Source: Anaerolineae bacterium (GTDB lineage Bacteria > Chloroflexota > Anaerolineae > B4-G1 > SLSP01). Taken from it: DNA of 17,216 bases. How positions within the stretch are numbered: position 1 is the first letter of the stretch; every line of letters begins with the position of its first letter. The DNA is taken from positions 1 to 17,216 of the forward strand of contig JAGPHL010000027.1 of assembly GCA_018055515.1 (NCBI GenBank), written 5' to 3'. Both the position numbers and the translations under genes were made by a program. Below, in pieces: positions 1 through 7,132 of the stretch. A model generated the notes under the pieces. That model was not told the origin of the DNA, made no database searches, and saw nothing but the letters and a program-made list of their open reading frames with translations.

Positions 1-1
1 C

Positions 2-190
2 ACCGATCCGCAAAAGGCGCCGCAAGACGGCAGCGAGGTGATTGTCACCTATTTAGCTCCTCCCTCTCAAGCGTCCCTCTCAAAGGTGGATCCAATCCAG
101 GCTTTGCGCGGGCGCGGGAAGGGCGAGTCTCTGATGGAAAAACTGCTGCAAGCCAGATGTGAGGATCGAAGCTGCCCCAGGCGCTCCTGA
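2..190 (+). CDS. C-terminal fragment of an antitoxin-like protein (5' end outside window)
   Basis: An open frame enters from the left edge and stops at TGA 188-190, giving 62 visible residues. The stretch VDPIQALRGRGKGESLMEKL followed by LLQARCED resembles the C-terminal tail of small antitoxins, in which an Ala-Leu-Arg-Gly-x-Gly-Lys-Gly turn precedes a charged helix, usually 'LLxxRxED'. After that helix the frame ends in RSCPRRS instead of the usual charged tail, so the end may be frayed by mutation. No PIN-domain or other toxin gene follows before the terminator at 256-292. The DNA-binding domain would lie upstream and is not visible. The family assignment rests on tail resemblance only. 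It could equally be the end of an unrelated small protein. Confidence 0.35.
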   Translation, partial: TDPQKAPQDGSEVIVTYLAPPSQASLSKVDPIQALRGRGKGESLMEKLLQARCEDRSCPRRS

Positions 191-255
191 ACGCTGTTTG
201 AACCCCTGGCTGCGTGCATTCAGCTCCATCCATGGCCCTACAAGCCCTGACGGAC

Positions 256-292
256 AAAAACCGTGAGCCTTGTCGGAACAAGGCTCACGGTT
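256..292 (-). terminator. Rho-independent terminator of the FAD-dehydrogenase operon
   Basis: Positions 259-273 and 278-292 form a perfect 15-bp inverted repeat around a CGGA tetraloop. Read on the minus strand, the stem runs into five T (260-256). It starts 23 nt beyond the stop codon of the minus-strand oxidoreductase at 315, where an intrinsic terminator is expected. The plus-strand side has only a weak T-rich tail, but the hairpin could also stop the plus-strand frame ending at 190. The remaining spacer, 191-255 and 293-314, shows no other feature. Confidence 0.75.
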
Positions 293-314
293 CATGGTTT
301 CGCGGTTCACGCCG

Positions 315-1490
315 CTACTTGAGCGCTTCCATCCCCTCGAAGCTGCGGTACGGCGAGAGGATCTTCAGGGTCTCCTTGTCGTCCTCCGTGAGCTGCTGCG
401 TGACCATGCGCATGAGCAGCTCGCCCAATCCCGGCCCCAACATGAAGCCCTGGCCGCACATGCCGATGGCCATCAGATAGCCGCTCACCTCGCGCGCCCA
501 CCCCACCAGCGGCGAGCCGTCCGGCGTCATGGGATACAGCCCGCGCCACGTCCGCCGCACGCGGATGGCCGCCAATCGTGGCATGAGGTCCACCATCCGC
601 CGCGCCACCTGCGGGAGGAACACGCTCGTCTCCCGGCAGTCGAAGCCCCAGATGCTCGGATCCGGCGTGATGCAGAACACGATCTGCCCGCTGTGCAGCT
701 GGAAAAAGTAGTAGTTCTTCGAACCGGGCGCGGGACGGATGTCCACCACCATCGGGCCGAGGAAGTGCGCCACCGGCTCGGTGATGCCGCCTTCGTGCGA
801 ATCGGGACGCACGGGATGGTCGAAGCCCAGCAGCGCCCCCACCTGCGCGGCCCACGCTCCCGCCGCGTTGACGACGACCGGGGCGGTGTACGTCTCCTTG
901 TCGGTGCGGACGCCGATAATCTCGCGGTGCGGCCCGTGCGCGACCTCGCGGGTGAGGATTTCGACCACCTGCTCGTTGAAGCGGAACTCGGCGCCGGCCT
1001 GCTTCGCCGCGTCGTAGTAGGCGTGCCCCGCCAGCAGCGTCGAGCAATGCCCATCCTCCGGCGAGAACGTCCCCCCGAGCAACCCCTCGCGGTTCAGGTC
1101 GGGGATGATCTCCAGCAGGTCGTCCCGATCGTACCAGTCAATGTTGAGACCGTAGGCCTTTTGGATTTTCAACAGCGCCTTGAGCGTCCGCTCCTCCTGC
1201 TCGCGGTAGGCGACGAACGCATAGCCGCCTTGCGTCCATTCGAGAGCGTGCCCGTAAGTCTCCTGCCAGTTTCTGACGATGTCCAGCGTGCGCAGGCACA
1301 GGCGGATTTTGGCCGGATCGGAATGCGTGGCGCGGATGCCGCCAATCGCTGCCTTGTTCGAGCCTTGCCCCTGACTGGGGAGCCGCTCGAGCACGACCAC
1401 CTTTAGCCCGGCCTGGGCCATCCACAGCGCCGTCGGTGTGCCCACACTCCCCGCGCCGATAATAATCACGTCGTAATTATGGTGAGTCAT
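315..1490 (-). CDS. DAO-family FAD-dependent oxidoreductase, beta subunit of a sarcosine-oxidase-like dehydrogenase
   Basis: This 391-aa protein has an N-terminal Rossmann dinucleotide site, YDVIIIGAGSVG with glycines at 12, 14 and 17, then an acidic beta-2 end (VVVLER). The segment SNKAAIGGIRATHSDPAKI follows and is typical of the FAD-contacting region in sarcosine oxidase beta and D-amino-acid oxidase relatives. Length matches the family (about 380-410 aa). The start is ATG 1490 with GGAGG five nt upstream. It lies 78 nt after the alpha-subunit gene on the same strand, the usual pairing for heteromeric sarcosine, proline, hydroxyproline and opine dehydrogenases. The expected role is oxidation of a secondary or primary amine on a flavin, with electrons passed to the alpha subunit. 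The substrate cannot be read from the sequence. A stand-alone glycine-oxidase-like enzyme is the alternative, made less likely by the neighbour. Confidence 0.85.
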   Translation of the reverse strand: MTHHNYDVIIIGAGSVGTPTALWMAQAGLKVVVLERLPSQGQGSNKAAIGGIRATHSDPAKIRLCLRTLDIVRNWQETYGHALEWTQGGYAFVAYREQEERTLKALLKIQKAYGLNIDWYDRDDLLEIIPDLNREGLLGGTFSPEDGHCSTLLAGHAYYDAAKQAGAEFRFNEQVVEILTREVAHGPHREIIGVRTDKETYTAPVVVNAAGAWAAQVGALLGFDHPVRPDSHEGGITEPVAHFLGPMVVDIRPAPGSKNYYFFQLHSGQIVFCITPDPSIWGFDCRETSVFLPQVARRMVDLMPRLAAIRVRRTWRGLYPMTPDGSPLVGWAREVSGYLMAIGMCGQGFMLGPGLGELLMRMVTQQLTEDDKETLKILSPYRSFEGMEALK

Positions 1491-1507
1491 AGTTTCCTCC
1501 GAAATGG

Positions 1508-1573
1508 CGTAATGCGTACTTCGTACTGCGTAAACTCCCGCGTCGCCAGGCCTTTTACGTAGGACGCATTACG
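1508..1573. repeat. Imperfect inverted repeat between alpha and beta dehydrogenase genes
   Basis: CGTAATGCGT (1508-1517) is matched by its exact reverse complement ACGCATTACG (1564-1573). Nested inside, CGTAAA (1529-1534) pairs with TTTACG (1554-1559). The right arm includes the stop codon of the alpha-subunit gene (1569-1571). In the minus-strand transcript this would form a long interrupted hairpin between the two cistrons, where it could stabilise mRNA or tune expression of the downstream gene. It also looks like a dispersed palindromic spacer element. Copy number cannot be judged from one window. Confidence 0.5.
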
Positions 1574-3689
1574 TTTTACTCTCCACCCCCGCAAACACCC
1601 CCAGCGGCACTTCCACAAAGAGCGGACGCGGTATGTTGCGGGTGACTTCGCTCAGCGGCACGCCCTCCTCGCGGAAGAGGCGCAGGATGAGGTTGGTGCA
1701 GGTCTTGCTGCCACAGGCGCCCATCTGCGCCCGCGTCACCGCCTTGATCTCGTTCATGTCGCGGTACCCCTTGCGGATCAGCGCGCGGATCTCGCCCGCC
1801 GTCACGCGCTCGCAGCGGCAGACGATCTCGTCGTCGGCCACGCGCGTGATCTCCTCTTCCAACGCCGCGCTGACCCACGGCGCCTGCACCCGCAGGCCCG
1901 CCAGGCGTTTGGCGATGGCCTTCGGCGCGCGCACTTTCACCAACACCGTGTGGTCGTTGCGGCGGATCGAGCGGACATTGGCGACGGTCACTTCGCCCAG
2001 CACCTCACCGACCGCGTCGAGCGCCGTCAGCACATCGCCCTCGCGGACGCTCTCCGGCAGGAATTCATACGCGACGGTGACGAGCGGCTGCTCGGGGTCC
2101 TTCCGGTAGTCCACCAGCGTGATCGCCAGGCCGGGGCAGATGGTGACGCATTTCTCACAGCCCAGGCATGCCTTGTGCAGCTGCACGCCCAGGTACTCCG
2201 GGACGGCGCGGATGTCGTCTTCGGGGATGGCGATGAGCTCCTGCGGGCAGACCGACGTGCAGGGATTGCAGGGGATCTCCTGCGAGCAATGGAACACGGG
2301 AATGACGCCGCTTTCTTGCTCTGGAATGCGCTCCGCGACGGTCGCGCCGGGGTGCGACTTGAGAATCTCGGCGGTGCGATACCAGTCGCGCGGGATTTCC
2401 TCCTCTGCCACGCCGAGCGCGCGGGCGATTTCCAGCCCCTTGATCTTGCCGGAGAACATCGCCGCCGACGCCTCCGCGATCTCCTCCGCGTCGCCTGCGT
2501 CGAAGACGGGAATGCCGTACTCGCGCGCCTTCGCCGTGAACTCGTTCACCGGATCGAGCCCCACGGCAATCAACACCGTGTCGCACGCGAAGGACTTCTC
2601 CGTCCCGGGGATCGGCTGCCAGGCGTCGTCGAGCTGCGCGATGGTGACCGATTCCACCTGCTCCGTCCCGTTGGCGCTGATGACGGTGTGGCGCGTGTAG
2701 ATCGGCACGCCGAAGCGCACGAGCTTATCCTTGTGGACCTTGTAGCCGCCGCATTCGGGCAGGGCCTCCACCAATCCCACCACCTGGATGCCGGCCTGCA
2801 GCGCGTGATAACCGGCGATCAGGCCCACGTTCCCGCCGCCGACGATGAAGAGTCGCTGCGCCGCCTTGACCAGATCGCGGTTCACCAGCGTCTGGAACGC
2901 CCCCGCGCCGTACACCCCCGGCAGCGTGTTGCCCTTGAAGACGAGGGACTTTTCCCGCGCGCCGGTAGCGACAAGCAGAATTTGGGGCTTGACTAAGACG
3001 TACTGCGTGTCCTGGCCTTCGCGTTCCCCCGCCTTTTTGCTTTCCCGCAGAATCCCCACCTTCCCATCGCTGAAGACCGCGAGGGCGGTGCTGTTGAGCC
3101 AGACGGCGACGCTTTCGTGTGTGCGGACTTCGTTTTCCAGCCGCGTGGCGATGTCAATGCCGCGTGTACCCGCGTAGACGGCGTTGATCGAGCCGAAGAA
3201 ACGGTGGGTTTGGAGGACGAGCTTCCCGCCGAGGCGATGCTTATCATCCACCAGAATGCAGCGGATGCCGCGCTGGCCCAGCTGGATCGCCGCCGACATT
3301 CCCGCCGGGCCGCCGCCGAGGATGAGCACGGGGACTTCGACCGTCTCGACCTCGCGCAGCAGCGGCGTCTCCGCCACCGGGGGCGGATTGGGCAGTCCAT
3401 CCATCGGCATGACGACCATGCCCGGCGTCACCGGCGTCATACACGCCTTCACCGGCTTGCCGTCGGCGACGACCAGACATTGCGCGCATTGCCCGTTGGC
3501 GCAAAAGATGCCCTGTGGCGCGCCATCCTTGGGATGATGCCCAAAGATGCGCACCCCATGCGCGAACAGCGCCGAGGCGATCATCTCGCCGGGCCGCGCC
3601 GTGAGGGGCCGTCCTTCCCAGGTGAAAGGGAGCTCCTCTTCCGCGCTGATGGACAAAATAGGGTGTTGGGTGATACGATATTCGGCCAT
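1569..3689 (-). CDS. Multi-cofactor alpha subunit of a sarcosine-oxidase/proline-dehydrogenase-like complex
   Basis: A 706-aa protein with a readable cofactor order. The N-terminal 2Fe-2S (Fer2) domain has Cys63, 68, 71 and 83. A pyridine-nucleotide-disulfide-oxidoreductase fold follows, with FAD site GGGPAG (125-130) and a second dinucleotide site GGGNVG (284-289). Next come eight ferredoxin-like cysteines (468, 474, 477, 481 and 508, 511, 514, 518) suggesting two 4Fe-4S clusters. A BFD-like 2Fe-2S domain carries Cys624, 626, 659 and 664. Classical sarcosine oxidase alpha ends in a GcvT-like folate domain, which is absent here, so a true folate-linked sarcosine oxidase is unlikely. The nearest role is electron relay for an amino/imino-acid dehydrogenase (proline, hydroxyproline or opine type) working with the beta subunit. 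ATG 3689 is preceded by AAGGAG, five nt away. Confidence 0.85.
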   Translation of the reverse strand: MAEYRITQHPILSISAEEELPFTWEGRPLTARPGEMIASALFAHGVRIFGHHPKDGAPQGIFCANGQCAQCLVVADGKPVKACMTPVTPGMVVMPMDGLPNPPPVAETPLLREVETVEVPVLILGGGPAGMSAAIQLGQRGIRCILVDDKHRLGGKLVLQTHRFFGSINAVYAGTRGIDIATRLENEVRTHESVAVWLNSTALAVFSDGKVGILRESKKAGEREGQDTQYVLVKPQILLVATGAREKSLVFKGNTLPGVYGAGAFQTLVNRDLVKAAQRLFIVGGGNVGLIAGYHALQAGIQVVGLVEALPECGGYKVHKDKLVRFGVPIYTRHTVISANGTEQVESVTIAQLDDAWQPIPGTEKSFACDTVLIAVGLDPVNEFTAKAREYGIPVFDAGDAEEIAEASAAMFSGKIKGLEIARALGVAEEEIPRDWYRTAEILKSHPGATVAERIPEQESGVIPVFHCSQEIPCNPCTSVCPQELIAIPEDDIRAVPEYLGVQLHKACLGCEKCVTICPGLAITLVDYRKDPEQPLVTVAYEFLPESVREGDVLTALDAVGEVLGEVTVANVRSIRRNDHTVLVKVRAPKAIAKRLAGLRVQAPWVSAALEEEITRVADDEIVCRCERVTAGEIRALIRKGYRDMNEIKAVTRAQMGACGSKTCTNLILRLFREEGVPLSEVTRNIPRPLFVEVPLGVFAGVESKT

Positions 3690-3725
3690 AGCTGCTCCTT
3701 GCGGTCACACGTTCACACGTTCATC

Positions 3726-3754
3726 ATTATAGAAGCGGGGTTAGTGAGATTAAA
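3726..3754 (-). promoter_or_regulatory. Probable promoter of the alpha/beta dehydrogenase operon
   Basis: On the minus strand a perfect -10 TATAAT lies at 3731-3726. Seventeen nt upstream is a weak -35 (TTTAAT, 3754-3749). Transcription would begin near 3719, about 30 nt before the ATG at 3689. The short leader contains two copies of ACACGTTC in tandem, possibly an operator, although this is only a short repeat. The weak -35 suggests an activator could be needed, which is inference. Confidence 0.5.
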
Positions 3755-3800
3755 CTGAGATTAGGCTAAACTTTGACGGTAAAAAGGCATACGTGAGCGG

Positions 3801-3832
3801 CCAAACAGAACGGGGGCGGATTTCCGCCCCCG
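3801..3832 (-). terminator. Rho-independent terminator of the membrane-protein gene
   Basis: CGGGGGCGG (3811-3819) and CCGCCCCCG (3824-3832) form a perfect 9-bp GC-rich stem around the loop ATTT. In minus-strand sense the hairpin is followed by TTCTGTTTGG, a modest U-rich tail. It sits 29 nt past the stop codon of the gene ending at 3862. Confidence 0.7.
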
Positions 3833-3861
3833 GCATTCACATCTTTCGAATAGCGGTTCCC

Positions 3862-5079
3862 TTACGGCAGATCGGGGCAGAAATCCACGATCGCCGCGAC
3901 GGTATCCGAACTGGCAATGGTGCCGATGCGCCCCCGCAGCTGGGCCGCATCGAGGGTGACGCCGGAGAGGCTCTGGATGGCGGTGCTCAGCTCCGCCAGT
4001 GGAAAGCTGAAGGCCACGGCATCGCGGGTTTCGGTGAAGGTCACCTCCATGATGTCCGGCACGCGCGCGCCCGAAGCCCAATCTCCCTGCGCGCTATCCC
4101 AGATGTAGAAATAAGGCTCGGCGCGCCCATTGGGGTAGAACATCACCCCTGCGCCGACCTCTGTGCCCAGGTCGGGATTGATGTAGCCCGCGCCTTTCGG
4201 CCTGCCCGTCCCGGCGTTGCCGTCCACATCGAGCGCCAAAATCCAATGGTAGGTGAGCGTGCGCTGCGCCGGCGGCGGTTCCGCCAGCTGCAGCCAGACC
4301 GTCAGCCGGGCAGCGTCTCCCGCGCCGGAGACGGTGAAGGGCGGCAGCGCCTCCCGCAGGATCAACGTATCGCCGCCGATGTTGCAGCTGAGGCTATCCA
4401 GACCTTGCGGCGGGGCGCTCACGGCCTGTCCGCCCGCCAGCGAAGCGATGTCGCCGCGAGGATCTGTGTGCGGCGCGACGGCAGGCGTCGCGGTCGGGGT
4501 GAGGGGCGCCGTCGTCGCGGGCGCGACTTCGGGAGTCGGCGCCGGCGTCACGGTCGGCAGCACCTGGAAGATCGGCGTGGGGGTGGGGGAGGGGAGCGCT
4601 TCTGACGTCGGCATGGCGAGTTGTGTCAGGGCTGTCGCGGTCAGGTCCGGGGTGGGGGTGAGATCCGCCAGGCTGATTTGGGGAGGCGGCACGGTCGGTT
4701 TGACGTCGCGCCGCAGCATCCAGCTGACGCCGAACGCGATGACGATCATTCCCGCGACGGTAAGCAGCATCAGAGCCCAGACGGGAATGCCCCCGCGGCG
4801 GTTGGCGGCCATGGCCCGCCGCAACTCCAGAAACGCCGTCCAGCGGCGTTGGGCGGCCTCGAGGGCCTGCCGTTCCTCTCCGGTCGCCGAGGCCGATAGC
4901 GCACGCAATTCGGCCACCAGGGCCTGAATCGTCTCGGTGTTCAGGCTGTCTGGATTTTGCCGCTGCTGCCGCTCCAGCTGCGCATGGCGCGCCATCAACG
5001 TCTCGAAGTCGGCGAGGGCAGGGGGTTCCGCGGGCGTTGGGTGCTCCTCAGGGATCTCGACAGGCTCCATAGGCTCCAT
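3862..5079 (-). CDS. Single-pass membrane protein with Thr/Pro linker and C-terminal extracytoplasmic domain, function unknown
   Basis: I do not recognise the family of this 405-aa protein. Residues 1-95 are charged and partly helical, with Ala/Glu/Gln-rich stretches at 30-90 that could form a coiled coil. One hydrophobic segment (about 99-121) is flanked by RR on both sides. Residues 128-208 are a low-complexity Pro/Thr linker with TPTP and SPTPTP repeats, like the surface linkers common in Chloroflexota. Residues 210-405 look beta-rich, with alternating hydrophobics, NPDLGTEVGAGV and an aromatic run YFYIWD. Two cysteines (232 and 401) bracket this domain and could form a disulfide. The likely topology is cytoplasmic N terminus and exported C-terminal domain. 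The start is ATG 5079 with AGGAG eight nt upstream. The gene is monocistronic between the structured leader at 5080-5328 and the terminator at 3801-3832. Confidence 0.8.
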   Translation of the reverse strand: MEPMEPVEIPEEHPTPAEPPALADFETLMARHAQLERQQRQNPDSLNTETIQALVAELRALSASATGEERQALEAAQRRWTAFLELRRAMAANRRGGIPVWALMLLTVAGMIVIAFGVSWMLRRDVKPTVPPPQISLADLTPTPDLTATALTQLAMPTSEALPSPTPTPIFQVLPTVTPAPTPEVAPATTAPLTPTATPAVAPHTDPRGDIASLAGGQAVSAPPQGLDSLSCNIGGDTLILREALPPFTVSGAGDAARLTVWLQLAEPPPAQRTLTYHWILALDVDGNAGTGRPKGAGYINPDLGTEVGAGVMFYPNGRAEPYFYIWDSAQGDWASGARVPDIMEVTFTETRDAVAFSFPLAELSTAIQSLSGVTLDAAQLRGRIGTIASSDTVAAIVDFCPDLP

Positions 5080-5222
5080 TTTTTATCTCCTGTTGCCGGG
5101 TTGCAGTCTAGAAAGTACCCGGTATGCCTTCAGACGCGCCGCGAAACAGCCGGCGCCGTTCCTCCGTTGAAGGAAGGTGACGGGAATCATCGCCCTGGAT
5201 GCAAAGGGTAGGGGGCATGGGA

Positions 5223-5280
5223 CATCTCCTGGAGATGAGCTTCCCGTCGGTTCTGCAGCCCGTGCGACGGAGCTGGAACC
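5223..5280 (-). other. Hairpin-forming part of a long 5' leader
   Basis: Two inverted repeats lie in the roughly 240-nt leader between the minus-strand promoter and the membrane-protein start. CATCTCC-T-GGAGATG (5223-5237) is a 7-bp palindrome. At 5249-5280, GGTTC/GAACC (5 bp), CAGC/GCTG and CGT/ACG nest into one long hairpin with short bulges. No known riboswitch consensus (T-box, cobalamin, TPP, SAM) was recognised. The rest of the gene-free stretch 5080-5541 holds the two divergent promoters and no convincing gene. Confidence 0.35.
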
Positions 5281-5328
5281 TCTCGAATCTGGCTGAACTG
5301 TCTGAACTTCTGCTTGCCTATCTCAAAC

Positions 5329-5356
5329 AGTATAGCACGAAGGGGAAGCTTGTCCA
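5329..5356 (-). promoter_or_regulatory. Minus-strand promoter driving the membrane-protein gene
   Basis: On the minus strand, TGGACA (5356-5351) and TATACT (5334-5329) are separated by 16 nt. A TG dinucleotide gives an extended -10 (TGCTATACT). Both hexamers match the sigma-70 consensus at five of six positions. Transcription would start near 5322, leaving a leader of about 240 nt before ATG 5079. Confidence 0.55.
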
Positions 5357-5435
5357 GCGTCGGGCGGGACTATCCGTCGCACTGTCAAGGGAACATGCGT
5401 TGAGCTGCCCTCCCGCATAAGAAAAACCACGTAAT

Positions 5436-5462
5436 TTGCATTTTTACGGATTGTGGTATAAT
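5436..5462 (+). promoter_or_regulatory. Promoter of the RRM protein gene
   Basis: An extended -10, TGGTATAAT (5454-5462), contains the perfect hexamer TATAAT at 5457-5462. A candidate -35 TTGCAT (5436-5441) lies 15 nt upstream, so the extended -10 probably carries most of the recognition. The start site would be near 5469, giving a leader of about 73 nt before the ATG at 5542. Because the hexamer covers 5461-5462, an in-frame ATG at 5461 cannot be the translation start of this transcript. Confidence 0.65.
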
Positions 5463-5541
5463 GGGCTTTGACTCAAGGGCACAGTCCCTGACCGGGCCTC
5501 AGAGCAATTATTTCACTGTTTCGCAAGGAGTTTGTGAGGAG

Positions 5542-5838
5542 ATGAACAAGACGCTGTACGTTGGTAATTTGCCGTTTGATGTGACCGAGCAACAACTTCA
5601 GGAGCTGTTCGAGCAGCACGGTGAGGTGCTCGCTGTGCGGATGATCAACGACCGTGAGACCGGTCGCTACCGCGGCTTCAGTTTTGTGGAGATGGAGGCC
5701 TCTGGTGCGGATGCCGCGATGTCGGCGTTGAACGGCGCGCAGTTCGGCGGGCGCACGTTGCGGGTGAATGAGGCTCAGCAACGCGAGCACATGGGTCGTG
5801 ACGAGGGGCGACGTCCACAGCGCTATTCCGACCGTTAG
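5542..5838 (+). CDS. Single-RRM RNA-binding protein
   Basis: A 98-aa protein made of one RNA-recognition motif and a short basic tail. RNP2 is LYVGNL (5-10) and RNP1 is RGFSFVEM (44-51), with the expected aromatic positions Tyr6, Phe46 and Phe48. The tail REHMGRDEGRRPQRYSDR is Arg-rich, as in the small bacterial and cyanobacterial Rbp proteins, although a long glycine-rich tail is missing. Such proteins bind single-stranded RNA and are often induced by cold or stress. The start is ATG 5542, chosen because RNP2 begins four residues later, a GAGGAG site precedes it, and the upstream in-frame ATG overlaps the promoter. A stem-loop terminator at 5871 makes it a single-gene unit. Confidence 0.9.
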   Translation: MNKTLYVGNLPFDVTEQQLQELFEQHGEVLAVRMINDRETGRYRGFSFVEMEASGADAAMSALNGAQFGGRTLRVNEAQQREHMGRDEGRRPQRYSDR

Positions 5839-5870
5839 ATCTTCGGACGAGGCACGTACCGAATTTAGCC

Positions 5871-5903
5871 GACCGGCGTCATCCCGACGCCGGTCGTTGT
5901 TTT
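5871..5903 (+). terminator. Rho-independent terminator of the RRM gene
   Basis: GACCGGCGTC (5871-5880) and GACGCCGGTC (5886-5895) form a perfect 10-bp stem with loop ATCCC, followed by GTTGTTTT. It lies 33 nt after the RRM stop codon. Confidence 0.85.
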
Positions 5904-5958
5904 GCCGCAGCCGGGAACTGGTCCCGGAGCGTTCACGGGGAAGCGGGGCTATTTGCGG

Positions 5959-5964
5959 TATAAT
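5959..5964 (+). promoter_or_regulatory. -10 element upstream of the chelatase-like operon
   Basis: A perfect TATAAT stands 56 nt before the GTG start of the ATPase gene and after the RRM terminator. No clear -35 lies 16-18 nt upstream; TTCACG at 5932-5937 is too far. The promoter is therefore supported by the -10 and its position only. Confidence 0.45.
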
Positions 5965-6019
5965 ATCCACAGGAAACTTTTGCCCTGAGCGAGGCAGGTC
6001 AGGGCGCAGGAGGTAGGAA

Positions 6020-7132
6020 GTGCGGGGTGAGCGTTTGGTTTTCCCATTTACCGCTATTGTAGATCAAGAGCGCATGAAGCGCGCCTTGATCCTCAATGCC
6101 ATCAATTTCCGCATCGGCGGTGTGCTGATCCGGGGCGAGCGTGGCACGGCCAAGTCCACCGCCGCCCGGGCCCTCGCGGCGTTGCTGCCGGAGATCGAGG
6201 TGCTCGTGGATGGCGCTTTCGGTTGTGACCCCGAACAGCCCGCGACCTGGTGCACGCTCTGCCGGGAGCGCGCTGAGGCGGGCGAGGAACTGCCGCGCGC
6301 TAAACGCAAAGTGCCCTTCGTCGAATTGCCCATCGGCGCTACCGAGGACCGCGTGGTCGGCACGCTCGACATCGAACGAGCCATTCAAAAGGGGGAGCGG
6401 CGCTTCGAACCGGGCGTGCTTGCCGCGGCGAATCGCGGCATCCTCTACGTGGATGAGGTCAACCTGCTGGACGATCACATCGTGGATGTGCTGCTCGACG
6501 CCGCCGCGATGGGGGTGAACACGGTGGAACGCGAGGGGATTTCCTTCCAGCATCCGGCGCGCTTCATCCTCGTGGGGACGATGAATCCCGAAGAGGGCGA
6601 CCTCCGTCCGCAGCTGCTGGATCGCTTCGCCTTGTGTGTGGACGTCGTCGGCGTGCGCGATGCGTCATCGCGCATGGCGATCATGGAGCGCAATCTGGCG
6701 TATGAGCAGGACCCCGAGGGCTTCTACGAGGAATGGCTGCCGCAGGAGCAGAAACTGGCGCAGCAGATCGAGGAAGCGCGCGCCATCTTGCCGCATGTCC
6801 GCTACACCCGCGCCGACCTGGCGACCATCGCCGTGATGATGGCCGACCTGGGCGTGGATGGGCATCGCGCGGATCTGGTCATCCTCAAGACGGCGACGGC
6901 TCACGCCGCCTGGGAAGGGCGCACCCGCCTCACCGACATGGACATCGTCCTGGCAGCGCAGCTCGCCCTGCCGCATCGCCTCAAGCGCAAGCCCTTTGAC
7001 GAGGTGCAAACCTCGCTGGAGTCGCTCGATAAGCGCCTGGCGCAGGCGCGCAGACAGACGGAAGAGTCGCTGCCCCGTCCCTCGGAGACGCAGCCCGCAG
7101 GCGCAGGAGAGCCGACGCCAAAAAAAGTCTGA
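6020..7132 (+). CDS. ChlI/BchI-like AAA+ ATPase subunit of a metal chelatase (zero-frame product)
   Basis: This 370-aa protein has Walker A GERGTAKS (39-46), Walker [11 protein letters not shown] (141-150), sensor-1 TMNP (187-190), a candidate arginine finger in LLDRF (Arg202), and a sensor-2-like GHRAD (281-285). This is the Mg-chelatase/cobaltochelatase small-subunit architecture: an ATPase ring that drives insertion of Mg2+ or Co2+ into tetrapyrroles together with a VWA subunit and a large CobN/ChlH subunit not seen here. An insertion with Cys69, Cys78 and Cys81 could bind a metal. The GTG start at 6020 is preceded by AGGAGG, six nt away. The C-terminal 30 residues are Pro/Glu-rich and resemble the linker of fused ChlD proteins. 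The frame ends CCA AAA AAA GTC TGA inside the frameshift cassette at 7105-7185. A -1 shift would continue it into the VWA frame. Confidence 0.88.
   Translation: MRGERLVFPFTAIVDQERMKRALILNAINFRIGGVLIRGERGTAKSTAARALAALLPEIEVLVDGAFGCDPEQPATWCTLCRERAEAGEELPRAKRKVPFVELPIGATEDRVVGTLDIERAIQKGERRFEPGVLAAANRGILYVDEVNLLDDHIVDVLLDAAAMGVNTVEREGISFQHPARFILVGTMNPEEGDLRPQLLDRFALCVDVVGVRDASSRMAIMERNLAYEQDPEGFYEEWLPQEQKLAQQIEEARAILPHVRYTRADLATIAVMMADLGVDGHRADLVILKTATAHAAWEGRTRLTDMDIVLAAQLALPHRLKRKPFDEVQTSLESLDKRLAQARRQTEESLPRPSETQPAGAGEPTPKKV

Noticed and set aside
270..1406. A 378-codon open frame on the plus strand
   Set aside because: Antisense to the DAO-family gene; Arg/His-rich composition and no family signature.
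5199..5420. A 73-codon plus-strand frame in the divergent control region
   Set aside because: No SD at a usual distance, no family resemblance, and it lies over the minus-strand promoter and hairpins.
5461..5541. An earlier in-frame ATG (5461) for the RRM gene
   Set aside because: It overlaps the -10 hexamer; the RRM fold starts at ATG 5542 with its own SD.
7120..7126. Simple assembly homopolymer error as the sole cause of the split ATPase/VWA frames
   Set aside because: Not excluded, but an SD-like element 10 nt upstream and a perfect nested stem 9 nt downstream are not expected from an error. Read counts would decide it.
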